64,000 nucleotides of DNA from Linnemannia schmuckeri (GCA_029449235.1 JANATG010000019.1:1275042-1339041); one strand, 5' to 3'; positions 36,025-48,655 are shown, counted from the first letter of the stretch. Numbers and translations are program-made. The notes: generated from the sequence alone by a model not told the origin.

Positions 36025-37091
36025 TGTTGAAAGAGAGAGAGAAAGGTGTGGGTTGAGGAGTGAGGAGTGAGAGAGGAAAAAGAGAGAGAGTCGTTAAGAT
36101 GTTGGGAGGAAGGACGTTTAATAGTTCGAGGCAGGTTGGCATTTAAATTTTTTTTTTTTAAGTAGGATCGTAGTCTGTGCTTGGAGCGGGATGTAGTTGG
36201 TGTCATGATGATAGCGATGACGATTCACAGATAAGACAAAGACACGTACAACCAACCACGCTTATAGAAGCAGATGAATGAAGCATATCAATCGCACAGT
36301 GAGCATGATCGTCCCACGGACCACTTATCCCCCATAGCATTGGCATGGCGCTCGTGCATTTTTTTTTCTATTTTTATTGTTTGTCGATGCTATTTCCATG
36401 TTAGAATGTGGCATTGTCAAAGGGAGATCAGCGTACACCCGATCAGGGAGATCCCCCCGCCTGGTGCTCTCTGATCAACCCGAGCCGATCGCAGATCAGT
36501 GACCAGTATGTCTCGCCGTGCAAGTTTGTTCGTCTCACACTTGGCACTTGGAAAGAAATAAGCGAGGATGGTCTTATTCAGTAGACCGCGACAGGGATGC
36601 GGGCATGATTCTGGTTCTGATTGATATCCCAAGTTCCTCGTGGATTATGTTATGGATTATGGATTATGGATTATTGACGAATGAATAAATCGATGACTCG
36701 TCCTTCCTTTTTGCAGCCTAAAATCAAATGGCCTTTGCCCTCCGCCCTCGAAGTCCCCTACAAGATGGTCATCTACTGGTGCACGCTCTTTCATTTTTTC
36801 TAAATTTCTTAACGTTTGTTGTGTTCTCTTTCTCTGTCTCGTCTCTCTCTCTTTCCCCCCATTCTGGACAAACCCCATCAACGCCCGTTGTCTACTCAGG
36901 CCCTGTCACAGACCCTGCCCTCTGATTTTATTTTTAGCCAATTTGATCCTCCTTTCGCCATCTCTTTTCCTTTTCTTTTTCTTCGCTCCACTCTTCTCTC
37001 TTTCTTCTGCCTGCACCAGTCTTCCTCACTTCCCTTTTCCACACACATACCCCTTCCTCCACAGACGGATGCAGCTACAAAATCAACTCTA
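36025..37091. promoter_or_regulatory. Divergent promoter region with GATC-rich patch and short tandem repeat
   Basis: This lies between the Mpv17-family gene (-) and the fucosyltransferase-like gene (+). It holds a GATCA-rich patch at about 36425-36515 and a short tandem ATTATGG repeat at about 36645-36675. A CT-rich leader (36780-37070) comes before the plus-strand start. An open frame extends upstream of 37092 but has no ATG, so it is taken as leader. No gene is seen. Confidence 0.4.
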
Positions 37092-38702
37092 ATGAACCAA
37101 ACGTGCAGACAGTTGGCTATCGTGGCGGCCCTAGGGTCCTTCGTCAGTGTCCTCTTCATCCTCTACACAGTCCGCCACCAAGCACTCGACGGCCTTCTCA
37201 ATCAATACGCCTCTTCCCCTTCCAGCAACAACACATATAATAGCACCAACAGCACTCAACCATCTGCACCAAAAGGCAACGTTCCCAAGAGTGAATGGGA
37301 CCCAGAACAAAAGTACCTCGTCTACCTCCCCTTCGAGGGCATCTCTAACCAGTTCTACTCCTTCCAGAATGCCGCCACCATGGCCAAACGCCTCAACCGC
37401 ACTCTCGTGGTCCCGCCCATCACCTCAAACCGACATGATCGTCTGGGCACCAACCAGCCCTGGAGTCACTACATGGATCTCGAGCACATGGCTTCACGCT
37501 CTGGAATCAAGGTCGTGGAGTGGCACAACATCAAAACGATCGACGCCGAATCCCGTAAAGCCATGGAGGGAGGCTCAAGAGTCAACTTTCCGGAACCATG
37601 GAAGGCCCGCGCAGAACAGCTCCCTTGCCAAGTGATCCGCAATTATGGACACGACTACTTCGTGGGCGAGGAGGACTCGATCGGCGCAGATTTTGCATAT
37701 CAGTACCTTCTGGATCTAGTCCCCATTCCCGTTCCAGGGTTCAGGCTCACCGACACTGTGGCCTATGTTCAGGATATCTTAGACGCCAACCAAAACTCGA
37801 CTGAGAACGTCATCTGCTTCACCTTCACCTTCACGGCCCAGTTTCAGCGCAACAAGAACCGATGGGACATTGGATGGGAGGAAGCAGGAAAATACCTCCG
37901 GTTCTTGCCCAGGTTCGCGTCTTACATCGAGGACTTGATCGCCTACCGGTTCGGACTTTTGAAGGAATCGCATATCCACCCACACCCTCCCCTGGATCTC
38001 GGAGACTCCATTCTCGACAAGGGCGACTCGTCCGAAACCTTTTTGTCCAGGAAGCCAGACTTCCCAGAATACATCGCCATCCATTTGCGACGTGGAGACA
38101 TTGGGGTCAAATGCGTCAACCAACCCAAGGGCGATTGCATTATCCCCTTGTCAGAGTACAAGGGCCACGTCGACGCCATTCTCGCCACCATTCCCAAGGA
38201 CAAGATTCCACCCAACGTCGTCCTCGTCTCGGACACACAGTCGGCAGAGGAAAAGGCAACCATCGACGGCTACGGATGGTACCGTCTCGACCACTCGATT
38301 GATGAAAATCTGGTCGACGCCTCTAGGGTTCTTGGCCCCTTCAGTCCAGCTCTCATCGACTCTGCAGTTTTGACAGGACGAGGTGCACGCTGGGTCATTG
38401 GAAGTCGTCGTTCGACCATGTCCTGGCTGGCCGCCATGCGCATCGCAAGCTGGAACAATTTGACTATTATATACCCCAGGCAGACTGCTCAGGAGGAGGC
38501 CCAGGAGAAGGCCTCGGGATTCAGCGCTTCAGCGCCTCTCAACCTTGCAGGTGCACGTTCAAGTCATCACTCCACAGGATCTCCCAGTCGCAGTAAGAGG
38601 CGGTACTACAGCATCGATGGCGAGGAGGAAGACGACTATGTATTTACTTGGGATAGACACGAACACCATTATTTCGAAATGGCCGGACCCTCTTATAAAT
38701 AA
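37092..38702 (+). CDS. O-fucosyltransferase-like type II membrane glycosyltransferase
   Basis: A single exon encodes 536 residues. A short cytosolic tail and a signal anchor (about 8-28, IVAALGSFVSVLFILYTV) are followed by a Ser/Asn-rich stem with several N-glycosylation sequons (NNTYNSTNST). The catalytic region matches the GDP-fucose O-fucosyltransferase fold. YLPFEGISNQFYSFQNAATMAKRLNRTLVVPP is the N-terminal nucleotide-fold block. YIAIHLRRGDIGVKC has the conserved Arg for GDP binding. PNVVLVSDTQ and DSAVLTGRGARWVIGSRRSTMSWLA form the C-terminal part. It most likely acts in the Golgi or ER lumen on a glycan or protein. Donor and acceptor are not certain, so no symbol is given. The 38703-38831 spacer separates it from the converging MRE11 gene. 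Confidence 0.85.
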   Translation: MNQTCRQLAIVAALGSFVSVLFILYTVRHQALDGLLNQYASSPSSNNTYNSTNSTQPSAPKGNVPKSEWDPEQKYLVYLPFEGISNQFYSFQNAATMAKRLNRTLVVPPITSNRHDRLGTNQPWSHYMDLEHMASRSGIKVVEWHNIKTIDAESRKAMEGGSRVNFPEPWKARAEQLPCQVIRNYGHDYFVGEEDSIGADFAYQYLLDLVPIPVPGFRLTDTVAYVQDILDANQNSTENVICFTFTFTAQFQRNKNRWDIGWEEAGKYLRFLPRFASYIEDLIAYRFGLLKESHIHPHPPLDLGDSILDKGDSSETFLSRKPDFPEYIAIHLRRGDIGVKCVNQPKGDCIIPLSEYKGHVDAILATIPKDKIPPNVVLVSDTQSAEEKATIDGYGWYRLDHSIDENLVDASRVLGPFSPALIDSAVLTGRGARWVIGSRRSTMSWLAAMRIASWNNLTIIYPRQTAQEEAQEKASGFSASAPLNLAGARSSHHSTGSPSRSKRRYYSIDGEEEDDYVFTWDRHEHHYFEMAGPSYK

Positions 38703-38831
38703 ACAGGCTAGAATTATCAAAGCAAATTCCTTTATTCTTGTTTCTCTAAGTGCTCTGTAGATCGTCTATCTGCCTCGTGTTCATTTCAATACTCAGAAGA
38801 GCAGTATAAGAACGAAAAAGGCTGAGGACGC

Positions 38832-41800
38832 TCAGAACAACTTCTTTTTGCGACTTCCAATCGACGCAACAAGGCGCGACGGTGCTTGGCTGGATCCTTG
38901 GCTGCTAATCTGGCTTGCATTCTGTGCTCCTGCTCGACCCTTTGGTGCCGGTGCAGCTCGTGTACTTGCACTTGTGCCTTGATCTTGAACAATCGCTGCT
39001 GCTGCTACTGCTGCTGCCGTCTTTTTTGGCGCAGCTGTTGCTCTTGGCTTGGGCGCAACCTTCGGTTTTGGAGGACTACATAAACGGTAAATGAAAAGAG
39101 GATAAAAAAGGGTTATTCGCAGCTATTGCTGGTGTTCAAAGTACACAAATAGATGGCTACGTACCTGTTGGCGCGCGCTTTGCTCTTGGCGCGGGTCTCG
39201 GTCTTGGAAACCAAAAATTCATCATCCTCGCCGCCGATTTGATCATTCGCAACAGATGCTTCGTCTTCACTGTCCAGAACAACATATGTCTGCTTGCGAG
39301 GGCTTCGGCTTCTAGTCTGAACTGGTTCTTGATAATCATCATTGTCATCTCTTCCTTGGTCATCGAGTTCGTCCTCCTCATGTGAGTCCTCTGCTACAAC
39401 TGTCCGAGTTCGAGTGGTGGTTCTGGGGACAGGTGGAATTGCCGCTTTCCGAACAGGACGATTGGCGTTGTTTTCTGCAGTTCTGAATGTTGGTTGATTC
39501 CGAGGGCTCCTTGCTCTTGGTGCCGCTTTGTCTTTTGGCTTCTTGGCCTCAGACTCCGATGCCATACTCTCCTCGTCCTTATCGTTTGTATGATCGACAT
39601 CCATATCGTTGCCATCATCATCGCGACCAGTCCGCTTCTATTGATTCAAGACATGAATTTGATTTTAGAGATACTTGTCACAGCCAAAGGAATCATGTAA
39701 GGCAATGCACTGAGTAGGAGCCATACATGATCTAAAAGGCCGCCATTAGAGTGGTCGCGTGCATATTTCTCAGCCTGGAGATCCTTTTCCTTGTTGATCT
39801 AATACGTGAGATGGCAGTAGTGAATACGGAGATGAATAGCGTTAGGCCTTGTGATGTATTTCCTACAGCTTATCCACGACAATGTTTGTTGTCATATCGA
39901 CTTGCCTCTTTCAACAACGCCTCCTCGAGCTCAATATTTTGTTTTGTCCGCATCACTCTTTGCATTCTGTTGAGCGAATTGACAACAAAACTGGAGGAAT
40001 AAAAGATCAAGGTAAACACAATATTAATGGCGTATTCATGCATCTGTCACAGTGGATGAAAAAAATCATCCAGGACGCCAGACTTACTCTTTCACGGCGT
40101 CTTTTTCATCCTTTTCCACGTAGATACGAACGGCATCAGCCAGCTGCATTTCGGGCAAGATGCTCAGGTTCTGTGCAGAGAGATACTTTTGAACCAAGTT
40201 CTCTACCTTCAGCGTGTCCAGTTTCTCGGTCAGCTCTACATGGTCGATCTCAGCCTTTGACTTTGCCGCGACTACTCAAGAAATCGTGAGTAAAAGCAGA
40301 CGAGTAAGTAATGTTAAGCTCGAATATTGTTTGATAGCTGTGAACTTTACGATAGCAGATTGTACGGCCACTTACTGGTCTTGTTAAAAGCGGTCTTTCG
40401 CCTGTAAAATTGAACAATGTCGCGTGGGTTGGCCACCGTGTCCACAAACTCTTGACCAAACCGCTGTGGGTTGAAAATCTCATATCCTCCGCTGTATTCG
40501 ACCTGGAATTAAACGTAGATAATGTGTGCGCGCTGTTGGATTACGTGTCTGCGAAAGTGGCGCGAAACATAAGGAAAGTCCAACTGGGTACGGGAAGTCA
40601 AATCGTACCTTGAGACGGACAAGTGGTTTTGGAATCTGCGCTGGCTGGTCATCGCTCTGGTCTTGATCTGTATCTTCTTCGTCACTTTCACCTTCAGGGT
40701 CCATGCGTCGTTTCCGTGCAGAGTTCTTGTTTTTATCCAGCCAGTCAGCCTTGGCCTCCTCAACAAGTTCTCGGACCTAATAATAAGTGGATATCGGCGG
40801 TTAAGGCTTGTGAGATATATCCCTGATTCATCTTTGGACCAAGTCAAATTGCAACATGAACACTCACTTTTCTGGAAATTAAACTATTGACTTTTTGTTG
40901 GTTAGTAGGGTCGAGCTGATGATCGGCAAGAACGAGGTCTCCCATGATAAATGGTCGCACAGAGGCTAAGCGGATCTTGTCCAGTTTGAACTTGCCCCGA
41001 CAGATCTTGAGCAAGGCGACATGCTTCTCCTTAGATTCTCCTTCTGACAAACTAGTAGCGACGGAGGATCCAGGTTGGCTCACATGAAATCCCTGCTGTG
41101 GGTTATAGACAGGATCGATAAGGCACTCGTGCTCATGACCCCAAATCACCAAGTTGATAAAGTCATCCAAAAACGCCTCTGGAATATAGCTCTTAGGTCC
41201 ATGCATGACTCTATTGTGCGTGCGGACAAAGTTAAACACAGAAGAATAAGTGCTCGAACCCTTCGTCCATGTTTGGTTAAATGCCCCTAGTGGCTTTCGA
41301 TGCATCACTGTGAGAGACTTCTTACCGGTTTTGATGCAAGACAAGCATGTTGTACCAGGGCTCCTCTTCATGGTCCTCCTCCGGTCGCATCAGCTTCACG
41401 TTACGACGTAAAAAGGTTTGATGAAGACGCTCATCGCGGATGTTTCCGATCCCGAAAAGCGCAAGTCGACTGGCTCCTTTTTGCAGCAGGATAGGTTTAA
41501 CGACCACATTGTCGACTTCCTGTGAACGTCCGAAATAGTTGACTAGTCCGTTCATCGCGAGCTGGTCCAGAGCACACAGATTTCCATCTCCAGCAGGATC
41601 GTCGTGGTTGCCGTGGATCGAGAACACTGGAATCGCAATATTCAAGTTGGCGTCCATGTAGTTAACATTTTCGATTCTATCATATTTTCATCATTTGAGC
41701 ATACGTTAATAACGAACGCGAATTAAATAAGCGTATCATCAGCAACTACAATTCAACAAGTAATGCGGCTCTACCCCTCCGGAAAGTTGTCGTTGGGGTC

Positions 41801-42384
41801 GCTGAGAAACTCGAGACTGATGGGCTTGTCGCCCAGACAGTACTGCTTCAGTAGTTTGGTGGTGTTGTAGAGTGTTTTCCGTGATGGCTTGTTTTCGTGA
41901 AAGAGGTCCCCTCCAAGCAGAATCATGTCCACCTATGATTTTTTAGAGTTGATTGGAGAAGGTGACAAAGTGAGCGTCGTAGTTTTTTCCGAAGACGCGG
42001 TTGCAAGCGCTTGACTATATCAAGAAACAGCCACAGTCCCACTTGCCTCGGACTCGGCGGCGAGCTTGAGAATCTCCTCAAAGGCCCTAAACGAATCGTC
42101 GCCTCGTACAGGATCTTTCTCCAAATAGCCTAGGTGGTTGTCCGTTGCCACCAAAATCGAGAATGTGTCCTGCTCCTCTCCTTCGCCTTGACTCAGTTGC
42201 GACGCATTGCTCTGCTCCAGCCTATGTCAATTCACGTTGCCAAGTGGAATGATCCACACATCGCATATTAGTACGAATTTGATTCACTTCTCTCCACAGA
42301 GATTTCGAGTATGGGAATGCGAATGTTTCTGTTGTTGTTGTTAAAGTTGAATCGACGTTACATGTCAGGGCTCAAGTCGTCCAT
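38832..42384 (-). CDS. MRE11: MRE11 DNA double-strand-break repair nuclease
   Basis: Twelve exons (42384..42362, 42221..42047, 41932..41775, 41676..41326, 41210..40868, 40776..40609, 40502..40376, 40271..40088, 39990..39906, 39798..39727, 39637..39165, 39075..38832) encode 800 residues in frame. All phosphoesterase motifs are present: ILVATDNHLGY (metal Asp/His), LLGGDLFHENKPS, FSIHGNHDDP, NMLVLHQNR and VIWGHEHEC. The capping domain follows (QPGSSVATSLSEGE). The C-terminus is Asp/Glu- and Ser/Arg-rich with TRSRSPRKQ repeats, as in fungal and animal Mre11 DNA-binding tails. With Rad50 and Nbs1/Xrs2 it resects and tethers broken DNA ends. Introns 2 and 9 use GC donors (GCAAGT at 42046 and 39905). 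Exon 1 codes only seven and two-thirds codons. Confidence 0.93.
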
Positions 42385-42608
42385 GGTGAGGGGTAAGTAA
42401 CGCTTCGTTTGTTTCCTGCTAGTTGCGGTTGTTGATTCTTGTGAGCTGAAGTTTGTGTAGTTGTGCAGCGGACAGAACGTGTTGTTGTTATCAAGGGTGC
42501 TGAGAGGAAGTTCGAAAGGCAAGAAAAAGAACAAACATTTTTATACTGAAAAAACAATTTTTGGTGGCAAAAACGTGGTATGTGACAAATTGGAAACGAA
42601 AACATAGC

Positions 42609-45134
42609 CTATTCATCTGAGGCAGGCTCTTCAGCGGGGACAGTGAGTTGCTTGAGGAGGGCCTCCATTTCCTTCTGACGCTCCTCCATTCTGGCAATGC
42701 TGGCCAATAGCGTCTGAACCAACGCTTCGCTTACAGCGGGTGCAGCAGTGGCACTCGAAGCAACAGCGGCGGCGGCGGCTGCATCTGCACGCTCATCCTC
42801 ATCCGACGAAGACGATGCTTCCTCAGCGCGGGCTGCTGCGGCTGCAGCCTTGGCGCGAGCCTCATTCTCCTTAACACGGCGACGCTGGAAATCGGCAAAG
42901 GTCTCGTTGGCGGGTCCATATGACTTCCAGCCAGTGAAAACAGCATCCGCAGCGACTCCTTCCTCGCCATTCGCAATTTGGACGGCTGTCTCGGCCGACT
43001 GTGCTGCAACAACCTCCTCGTTGCTCTCGATCATGAATAGGTCCTCGACACTGATATCATCCAGAGTCAAGTGGCGGTAACGGCGACGACCTCCCTGCAT
43101 GTCATTGTCATCATTGGTATCCCTGAGCTTCTCGTAGCGCTTCTGCTCGCTGTAGGCAATCGACAGGACGGGGATCCAGAAGAAGGTTCCCATGACGACA
43201 CGGTTGAGGAACTTGTAGTTCTCCTTAGACAGAATGAGTGAAAAGGGAATGACAAAAAAGACCTCGATCAAATTAAAGGGGGCGGCATAAGGGAACTGAT
43301 CGGGCGATTTCAAGTACGAGAAGACCTTGAAGGTGAACAAGGCCAAGTACTCCTTCTCGGAGGAGTCGGTAATATTGGTGTACGACGAGTTGAAGAGGGC
43401 AATCAAGAGGTTGAGCAGAATGATTGAAGTCAAGAACAGGTAAAGGGCAAAGACCCAGAATCCGTACTTGTTATCAAGGTCCTCAGCAACATCCCAATCG
43501 GGATCCTGAAGGAAACCACGCACTAGGAGCGAGAAAGCTGCGTTGAAGTCCTTGGTTTCCTTTCTCTGGAGAGCGTAGAAGCTTTGGAGGAAACCAATGA
43601 ACACCCAAGCAAGGAGCCAGAAGAACATGATTCCGTCCTTGAGCATCTTTTGCAATACCATCACCATTGTCCCTATAGGAATTTAAAAGGCGGGAAAAAA
43701 GTGATTGTCAGCCGTCTTTGTATCAAGGTCCAATGGAGACTGGGTAAAGTATCATATTCTCCTGCCTTTCTTACCAAAGTACTGGTTGCCATCCAATAGT
43801 GAAAGTGTTTTCACCCACAAAAAGACGGCAAGCAAGGCTTGGAGATCGTACGCAATGTCGTTATATTGTCCGATTTTAATTGAATCGGTGAGAATGTAAG
43901 AGGCAGTAAAACGGAACGAGAACGAGACCATGAACATGGAGTAGGAGATGATGTTGATCCAGTGCCAGATGCTGCCAAGAAAAAAGGCGGTGCCTCCCTC
44001 AAAGATCTATTCAATAGTGATTTGATGGTTATTGATATACTCCTACTGGGAATATTTGCAATACAATTTATGTCAAACATGCATCAACGATGAACTTTCA
44101 GTTTTTCCTGCTTACCAGACGAAACTCTTCAAAAATGTAACCACAGACAAAGACATACATGAGCCACTCAATAATGTTGGGGTGCTGGGCTTGGTTGTTG
44201 ACGACAAATGAGTACATGGCCAAGAAGACGATGAACAGACCAATCTTCATATTATTTTGGTACCTAGTCGGTTAAAAACGAGTGTAAAGAGTAAGCGCTT
44301 ACAAACAAATATGATATCCATCATTTAATGTTATCAATTCATTCAGTGTGCCCACCAAATCGACCTATCAACATGGTTCCAATAGAAACCGCGAACTTAC
44401 TTAGGAACATTAAGACGACCAATGTCGAACCAATCCATGAGGTTGCGGCGGGAACGACGGAGACCACTGTATTCGATAAAGCGGATGCGAGACTCATCGT
44501 CCTCGACTTGGAGAATGAGACCGGTCCAGAGTGCCTGGACACAGCGTTGGACCTCAATGTCGGCAATAAAGTCTGTAGCATGGACACGGATGGCGATTTC
44601 AATGGCGTTTTCGGCAGTGTTGCGCTCCTCGCCGATGGCATAGTAAGGTCGAGTGAGAACATGGCAGTAGGTGCCCATACGATCCTTGTCGACAAAAGCC
44701 TTTGTGACGGCAGCAGCAGCGACCTGGCAGACCTCGGCACGACGGTCGAGGAGTCTCTTGCGTCCAACGTCACGCTGACCCTCGGCAACCATGGTCTCGA
44801 TGCAGCGGAGAAGACCGTAGACGACCTCTTGACCGAGACTGCAGAGGTACTCGACGACTTCGTCGGTGACGACCTCGTCCTCAACGTTGGCACAATCGAC
44901 GAGAGAGTTGATAAGGGTGAAGAGGCGGGGGAGGAGGGCATGGACTCGCTTGGGTGCAGATGAGGACGGGTTGACGTGGTGTCCGTTGGGGATCTCGTTT
45001 TCGATGAGGTTGCGGATGTTTCCTACGACATCACGATGGGATCTCTCGTCATGGTGGTTGTGTTGGTCCTGGTCATTGTTGTCTTGGTCCTGGAGGAGCG
45101 GGGTGTGCTCGTGGTCCTGGTCGTTGTCAGCCAT
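42609..45134 (-). CDS. YVC1: Yvc1-type vacuolar TRP cation channel
   Basis: Four exons (45134..44401, 44263..44116, 44006..43775, 43672..42609) encode 725 residues. The cytosolic N-terminus is Asp/His/Gln-rich with HTPLLQDQ, followed by a helical region (RVHALLPRLFTLINSLVD...VEYLCSLGQEVVYGLLRCI) conserved in fungal Yvc1 proteins. Six membrane segments follow, including GLFIVFLAMYSFVV, WINIISYSMFMVSFSF and the pore-flanking GIMFFWLLAWVFIGFLQSFYAL and FWVFALYLFLTSIILLNLLIALFN, the S6-like helix. The C-terminus is acidic and Ala-rich (SSSSDEDERAD) with a final coiled coil (ALVQTLLASIARMEERQKEMEALLKQL). Yvc1 releases Ca2+ from the vacuole on osmotic shock; this is family knowledge. The gene lies only 224 bp upstream of the MRE11 start on the same strand. 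Confidence 0.88.
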
Positions 45135-45238
45135 GTCTTGAAGATCGACACTTCTTTATTTCCGGAATGTAGAGAAAGGGAAAGAGAAGGAGGAGAGGAA
45201 GAAGGAACGGAAGAGGTAAAGAAGTAGAAGGAGAAATG

Positions 45239-45278
<40 letters not shown>

Positions 45279-46036
45279 AAAGAGAGAAGAGAAAAGGAGA
45301 AACGAGTGGAGGAGGAAAGAGAAAAGGAATAAAAGAAGACAAAGGGGCAAAGGCAACTGTCAGCACGGTAACCGTTGAAAGGAATAGGGAGGATGTGTTC
45401 CCACAGGATGTCCTTGACCATAACATCATCTTCACGCAAAGACTCCTTTCTAGACCCATTTTCATCAAATCAAAGCAACAACCACATAATAACAAAAAAA
45501 AACAACAAGCAAGAACAAACAACTCATGCGCAACTCCATAAAAGAAAGTGAAAAATAGTCTCGACCTCCTTGTTTCTCTCTTCCTATCGCTCTCGTTTTT
45601 CTCCCCTTTCCTTCCCGTTCCTGCATCCAACTCGTAGAATATCGTCAACATTTTTTTTTGTTTTCACTTTTCGCATTCCTTCCCACTCCCATTGAGCCAA
45701 ATATCCAGCCCACTTGCTGAGCTCCATGTTTTGATGGCCCACTCCAAATAGCAAACTTAACTCCGCCTGGTAAGAAAGCAAACTTTACCAGCAGCAACAT
45801 GACTTGTCTTACCTCATCGGCATTTGTGCGTGCTCGGTCCCTCACGCGACGACTAAAAAAAAACAGAGACTCTCCAAGAATCCTTGTTGCATAAAGATGG
45901 TGAATGTCTCCGTATAAGGTAGCAAAGCTAAAATTGGTCAGGGACAGCGAGGGATGGAAAAAAAAATGGGGTATATATTTAAGATGCAAAAGCGAGAGCC
46001 TTCCAGCCGCTTCCGAGCTTGCTGAACTGTTGAGGT
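45135..46036. promoter_or_regulatory. Intergenic with A38 tract upstream of YVC1
   Basis: This is the promoter of YVC1 and the 3' flank of the hydrolase gene, both on the minus strand. A run of 38 A (45239-45276) lies about 105 bp upstream of the YVC1 start, so the leader has a T38 on the coding strand. It is followed by AG-rich sequence. No gene is recognised. Confidence 0.45.
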
Positions 46037-47954
46037 CTAAAGTTGAATGAGGACTTCTTGACCGCCTCCGAGCTTGCCTACACGGGCCTCCCAGCCAACC
46101 ACAGCATCGTCCTCGAGTGCTCGGAGCTCACCATCGACACTGACCCGGTAGCTGCTCTTCTTCTCTACTCCTTCGCCGCCAATAGTAACTTTGCATACAA
46201 AGTCTGCCGACCGCTGGATTGCATCTACCGCACTCGGCAAGAAGTCAAACATCTGGAAGACGTGAGGCATATCGTCGTAGATGAGCAACTGAATGGGAAC
46301 AGATGCATGGACATTCTTTCTCGCAAACACAATCGACTCATCCCTCAACATCTCCCCATCTCCTGTGATCTGGTTTATCAAGGATGAACAGATACCTTTG
46401 TTAGTAACGATACTTCAAAAAAAAAATGATAACCACTGCATATTACAAATACGAGGCAAAAAAAACTACTTGAGCAGATCATGTACCACAAGCATTGGGC
46501 AGGCTCCCTCCAAGTTTTTCTCCACAAGAGGAGAGACATACGTGCAATCGAGCACAGCGTTGCTGGCATAGTACTGGATCTCGGGCAGGTCAGGGTGGTG
46601 CTGCATCACATAGTCTGCCTCAACTGCCTTTGCCAACTTAGCAATCCTCTTGAGCGAGCCCTGGCCGCCCTGGGTGAATCCCTCTGCTGGCAGATAGTCG
46701 CTTCCTGCGTTGAGCAGCACCGATGGCATTGAATGCAGCAAGTCCAACCTACAGTACATATCATATGATCGATTAGTATATATATGCTGCTTTTCTTTTG
46801 CACATCAAAACTAGAAATAGCTAAAGAAGAAATCACTTACCAGGGGCTCCAGCCGATAACACCAGCGGGAACAGGGAGACCGGCATCACGGATAGCAAAC
46901 AGCGTTCCGTATGTGAGTCCTATTATGTCAATATTGCCAATGGTAGTTCGTGTCAGTTTGTGGAAAATGGATTTGAATGCTTACATACAACAGCAAAAAA
47001 GAGTTGAAGAGAAACTTGCCTCCTCCGGCAGAGTCGCCCATGATGACAATGTTTTTGGGGTCGATAGGGGCAATGTCAGAATCAGAAGGAGGGTTGAGCA
47101 GGTACAAGTAAGCCGACACTGCATCCTGAACAGCTGCTGGGAATGGCGAGTCTGGTGCCAGTCTATACTCTAGCGCTGTATTTATGTAAATTTGGTATCG
47201 TTAGCTCCGGTGATTTCTATCCTTTATCCTGTTCGTAACTGCCTTAGTTTATGCTCTTCCTCTGTCTTTCATCCTTTAGTTTAGTTCTCTCTCTTTCTTA
47301 GCCCTCATTGTTATCTGTCTCTTTCTTTCTTTTTTCTTCCTCTGTCTACTTTCACTTCAATGCTACCTCCTCTTGTACTGTTCTCACTCTTATCTTTTCC
47401 AATAACTTCGATGACTTACAGAAGACTTTAGCACCAGCTTGACGGGCCATGTGCCATGTGGCCCAGCGATGGGTACGGACTGATGCAAGAAAGTATCCAC
47501 CACCGTGAAGATAGAGGATGGTACGACCGTCCTTGTAGTTGTCACCCTTGACTTTAGTCTCGGTCCATTCTCCCAAAAGAGGCTCGGCGGCAGCAGGATC
47601 GTTCTTCCAGTCCCATCCAAGCTTGGACGAGTCAATTCCTTGAAGAGATAAAAGTCGCTCCATGATCTCAGCAGCCTTTTCTCTATAATGCTTTAAGATA
47701 ACAGCCTCGGTAGCGATGGCTCCTTCGTTGACGGGGGATTTTTCATCTGTCATCCTGGACATGATCTGAGACTGGCTGACGGGGACTTCGTTCAGGTGGG
47801 CAACAAATGCTCGCAAAAGGGCCATAGTGACCGAGAATCGGTAGGACCATGAGGGTTTTGCAGGACCGTAGGCGTAGTGGACCAAGGTTGTTGATATCAG
47901 CAGGGGTACTTTGGGGGCCAACAGACGAGCCATTGTTACTATTCTTGAAGCCAT
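46037..47954 (-). CDS. HSL-type alpha/beta hydrolase (fold-3), possible lipid/sterol ester hydrolase
   Basis: Five exons (47954..47420, 47175..47020, 46919..46841, 46748..46487, 46369..46037) encode 454 residues. The hormone-sensitive-lipase pattern is complete: oxyanion hole YLHGGGYFLAS, SLEYRLAPDSPFPAAVQDAV, nucleophile elbow GDSAGGGL, the acid-bearing DGEMLRDES and the His in DDMPHVFQMF. A hydrophobic, weakly amphipathic N-terminus (LLAPKVPLLISTTLVHYAY) could be a membrane anchor, as in Say1-like steryl acetylhydrolases. Substrate is not known. Intron 2 has a GC donor (GCAAGT at 47019); only this splice keeps the GDSAGGG-LTYG block and the frame. The last acceptor (46370) was chosen because it gives the expected LVITGDGEMLRDE. 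Confidence 0.87.
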
Positions 47955-48655
47955 TGTTTGTGCTGGTGAATGAAGGGTGGAGTGGGTTGAAGATGTGTTT
48001 GATGATTGTGCTTATGAATGCAAATGAGACTTGGTGGGTGAGATTGAATAAAGACGAGTATGAGTGCGAGTAGTAGTGGAGAGATGAATGAGGAATGGAG
48101 AATGTCTTTGTCGAGCGAGCCGAGGTGGTTATTTATGCGAATGAATTGTCGGATTTATAAAAGTGAAAAGTTAGAAAACGACAAGAAAACCTGTTTGTTG
48201 CATATTGCTTGTTGCTTGGTGGATAAAATGCCATATGCCTCGTGCGTGTGCCTTTGTTCTTTTTTGTTCTTCCATCTTTTTTTTTTTTTCTCTGGCCCCT
48301 ATCTTTTCTTTTTTGCTAAAAGGAGCAAAAGACAACAAGGAAGAGGCATGCAAGTCAACTAAGTCCTTACTGAAAGCACAGACACATGAACACCTGAAAA
48401 AGAAAAGAGAGTGTTCCCAACCGGGATTATTCTTTGTACATTTTCGCGTATTCAATTGTAAACCTACGTCAAGCGCCTTGTTCCCCTATGATCGATCGAA
48501 TCAGAAGCCAGAGGACAAAACAGTCAACCAGTCACTCATTCTCGGGCTGAATATTCAACCTTGTCTTCTGTCTCGCCCACATTCCTTTCTCTTGTCCCAT
48601 TAACTAGAGGTGTACCCGGTGCGAAGCCCCGGGAGCGCCTCTTCTTTTTTTTTAG

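Noticed and set aside
36816..37091. N-terminal extension of the fucosyltransferase-like ORF
   Set aside because: The open frame upstream of 37092 has no ATG and is CT-rich leader-like sequence; the ATG at 37092 starts directly before the signal anchor.
45127..45651. Phe-rich minus-strand ORFs over the A38 tract
   Set aside because: They are translations of low-complexity T/C-rich promoter sequence with no splice support.
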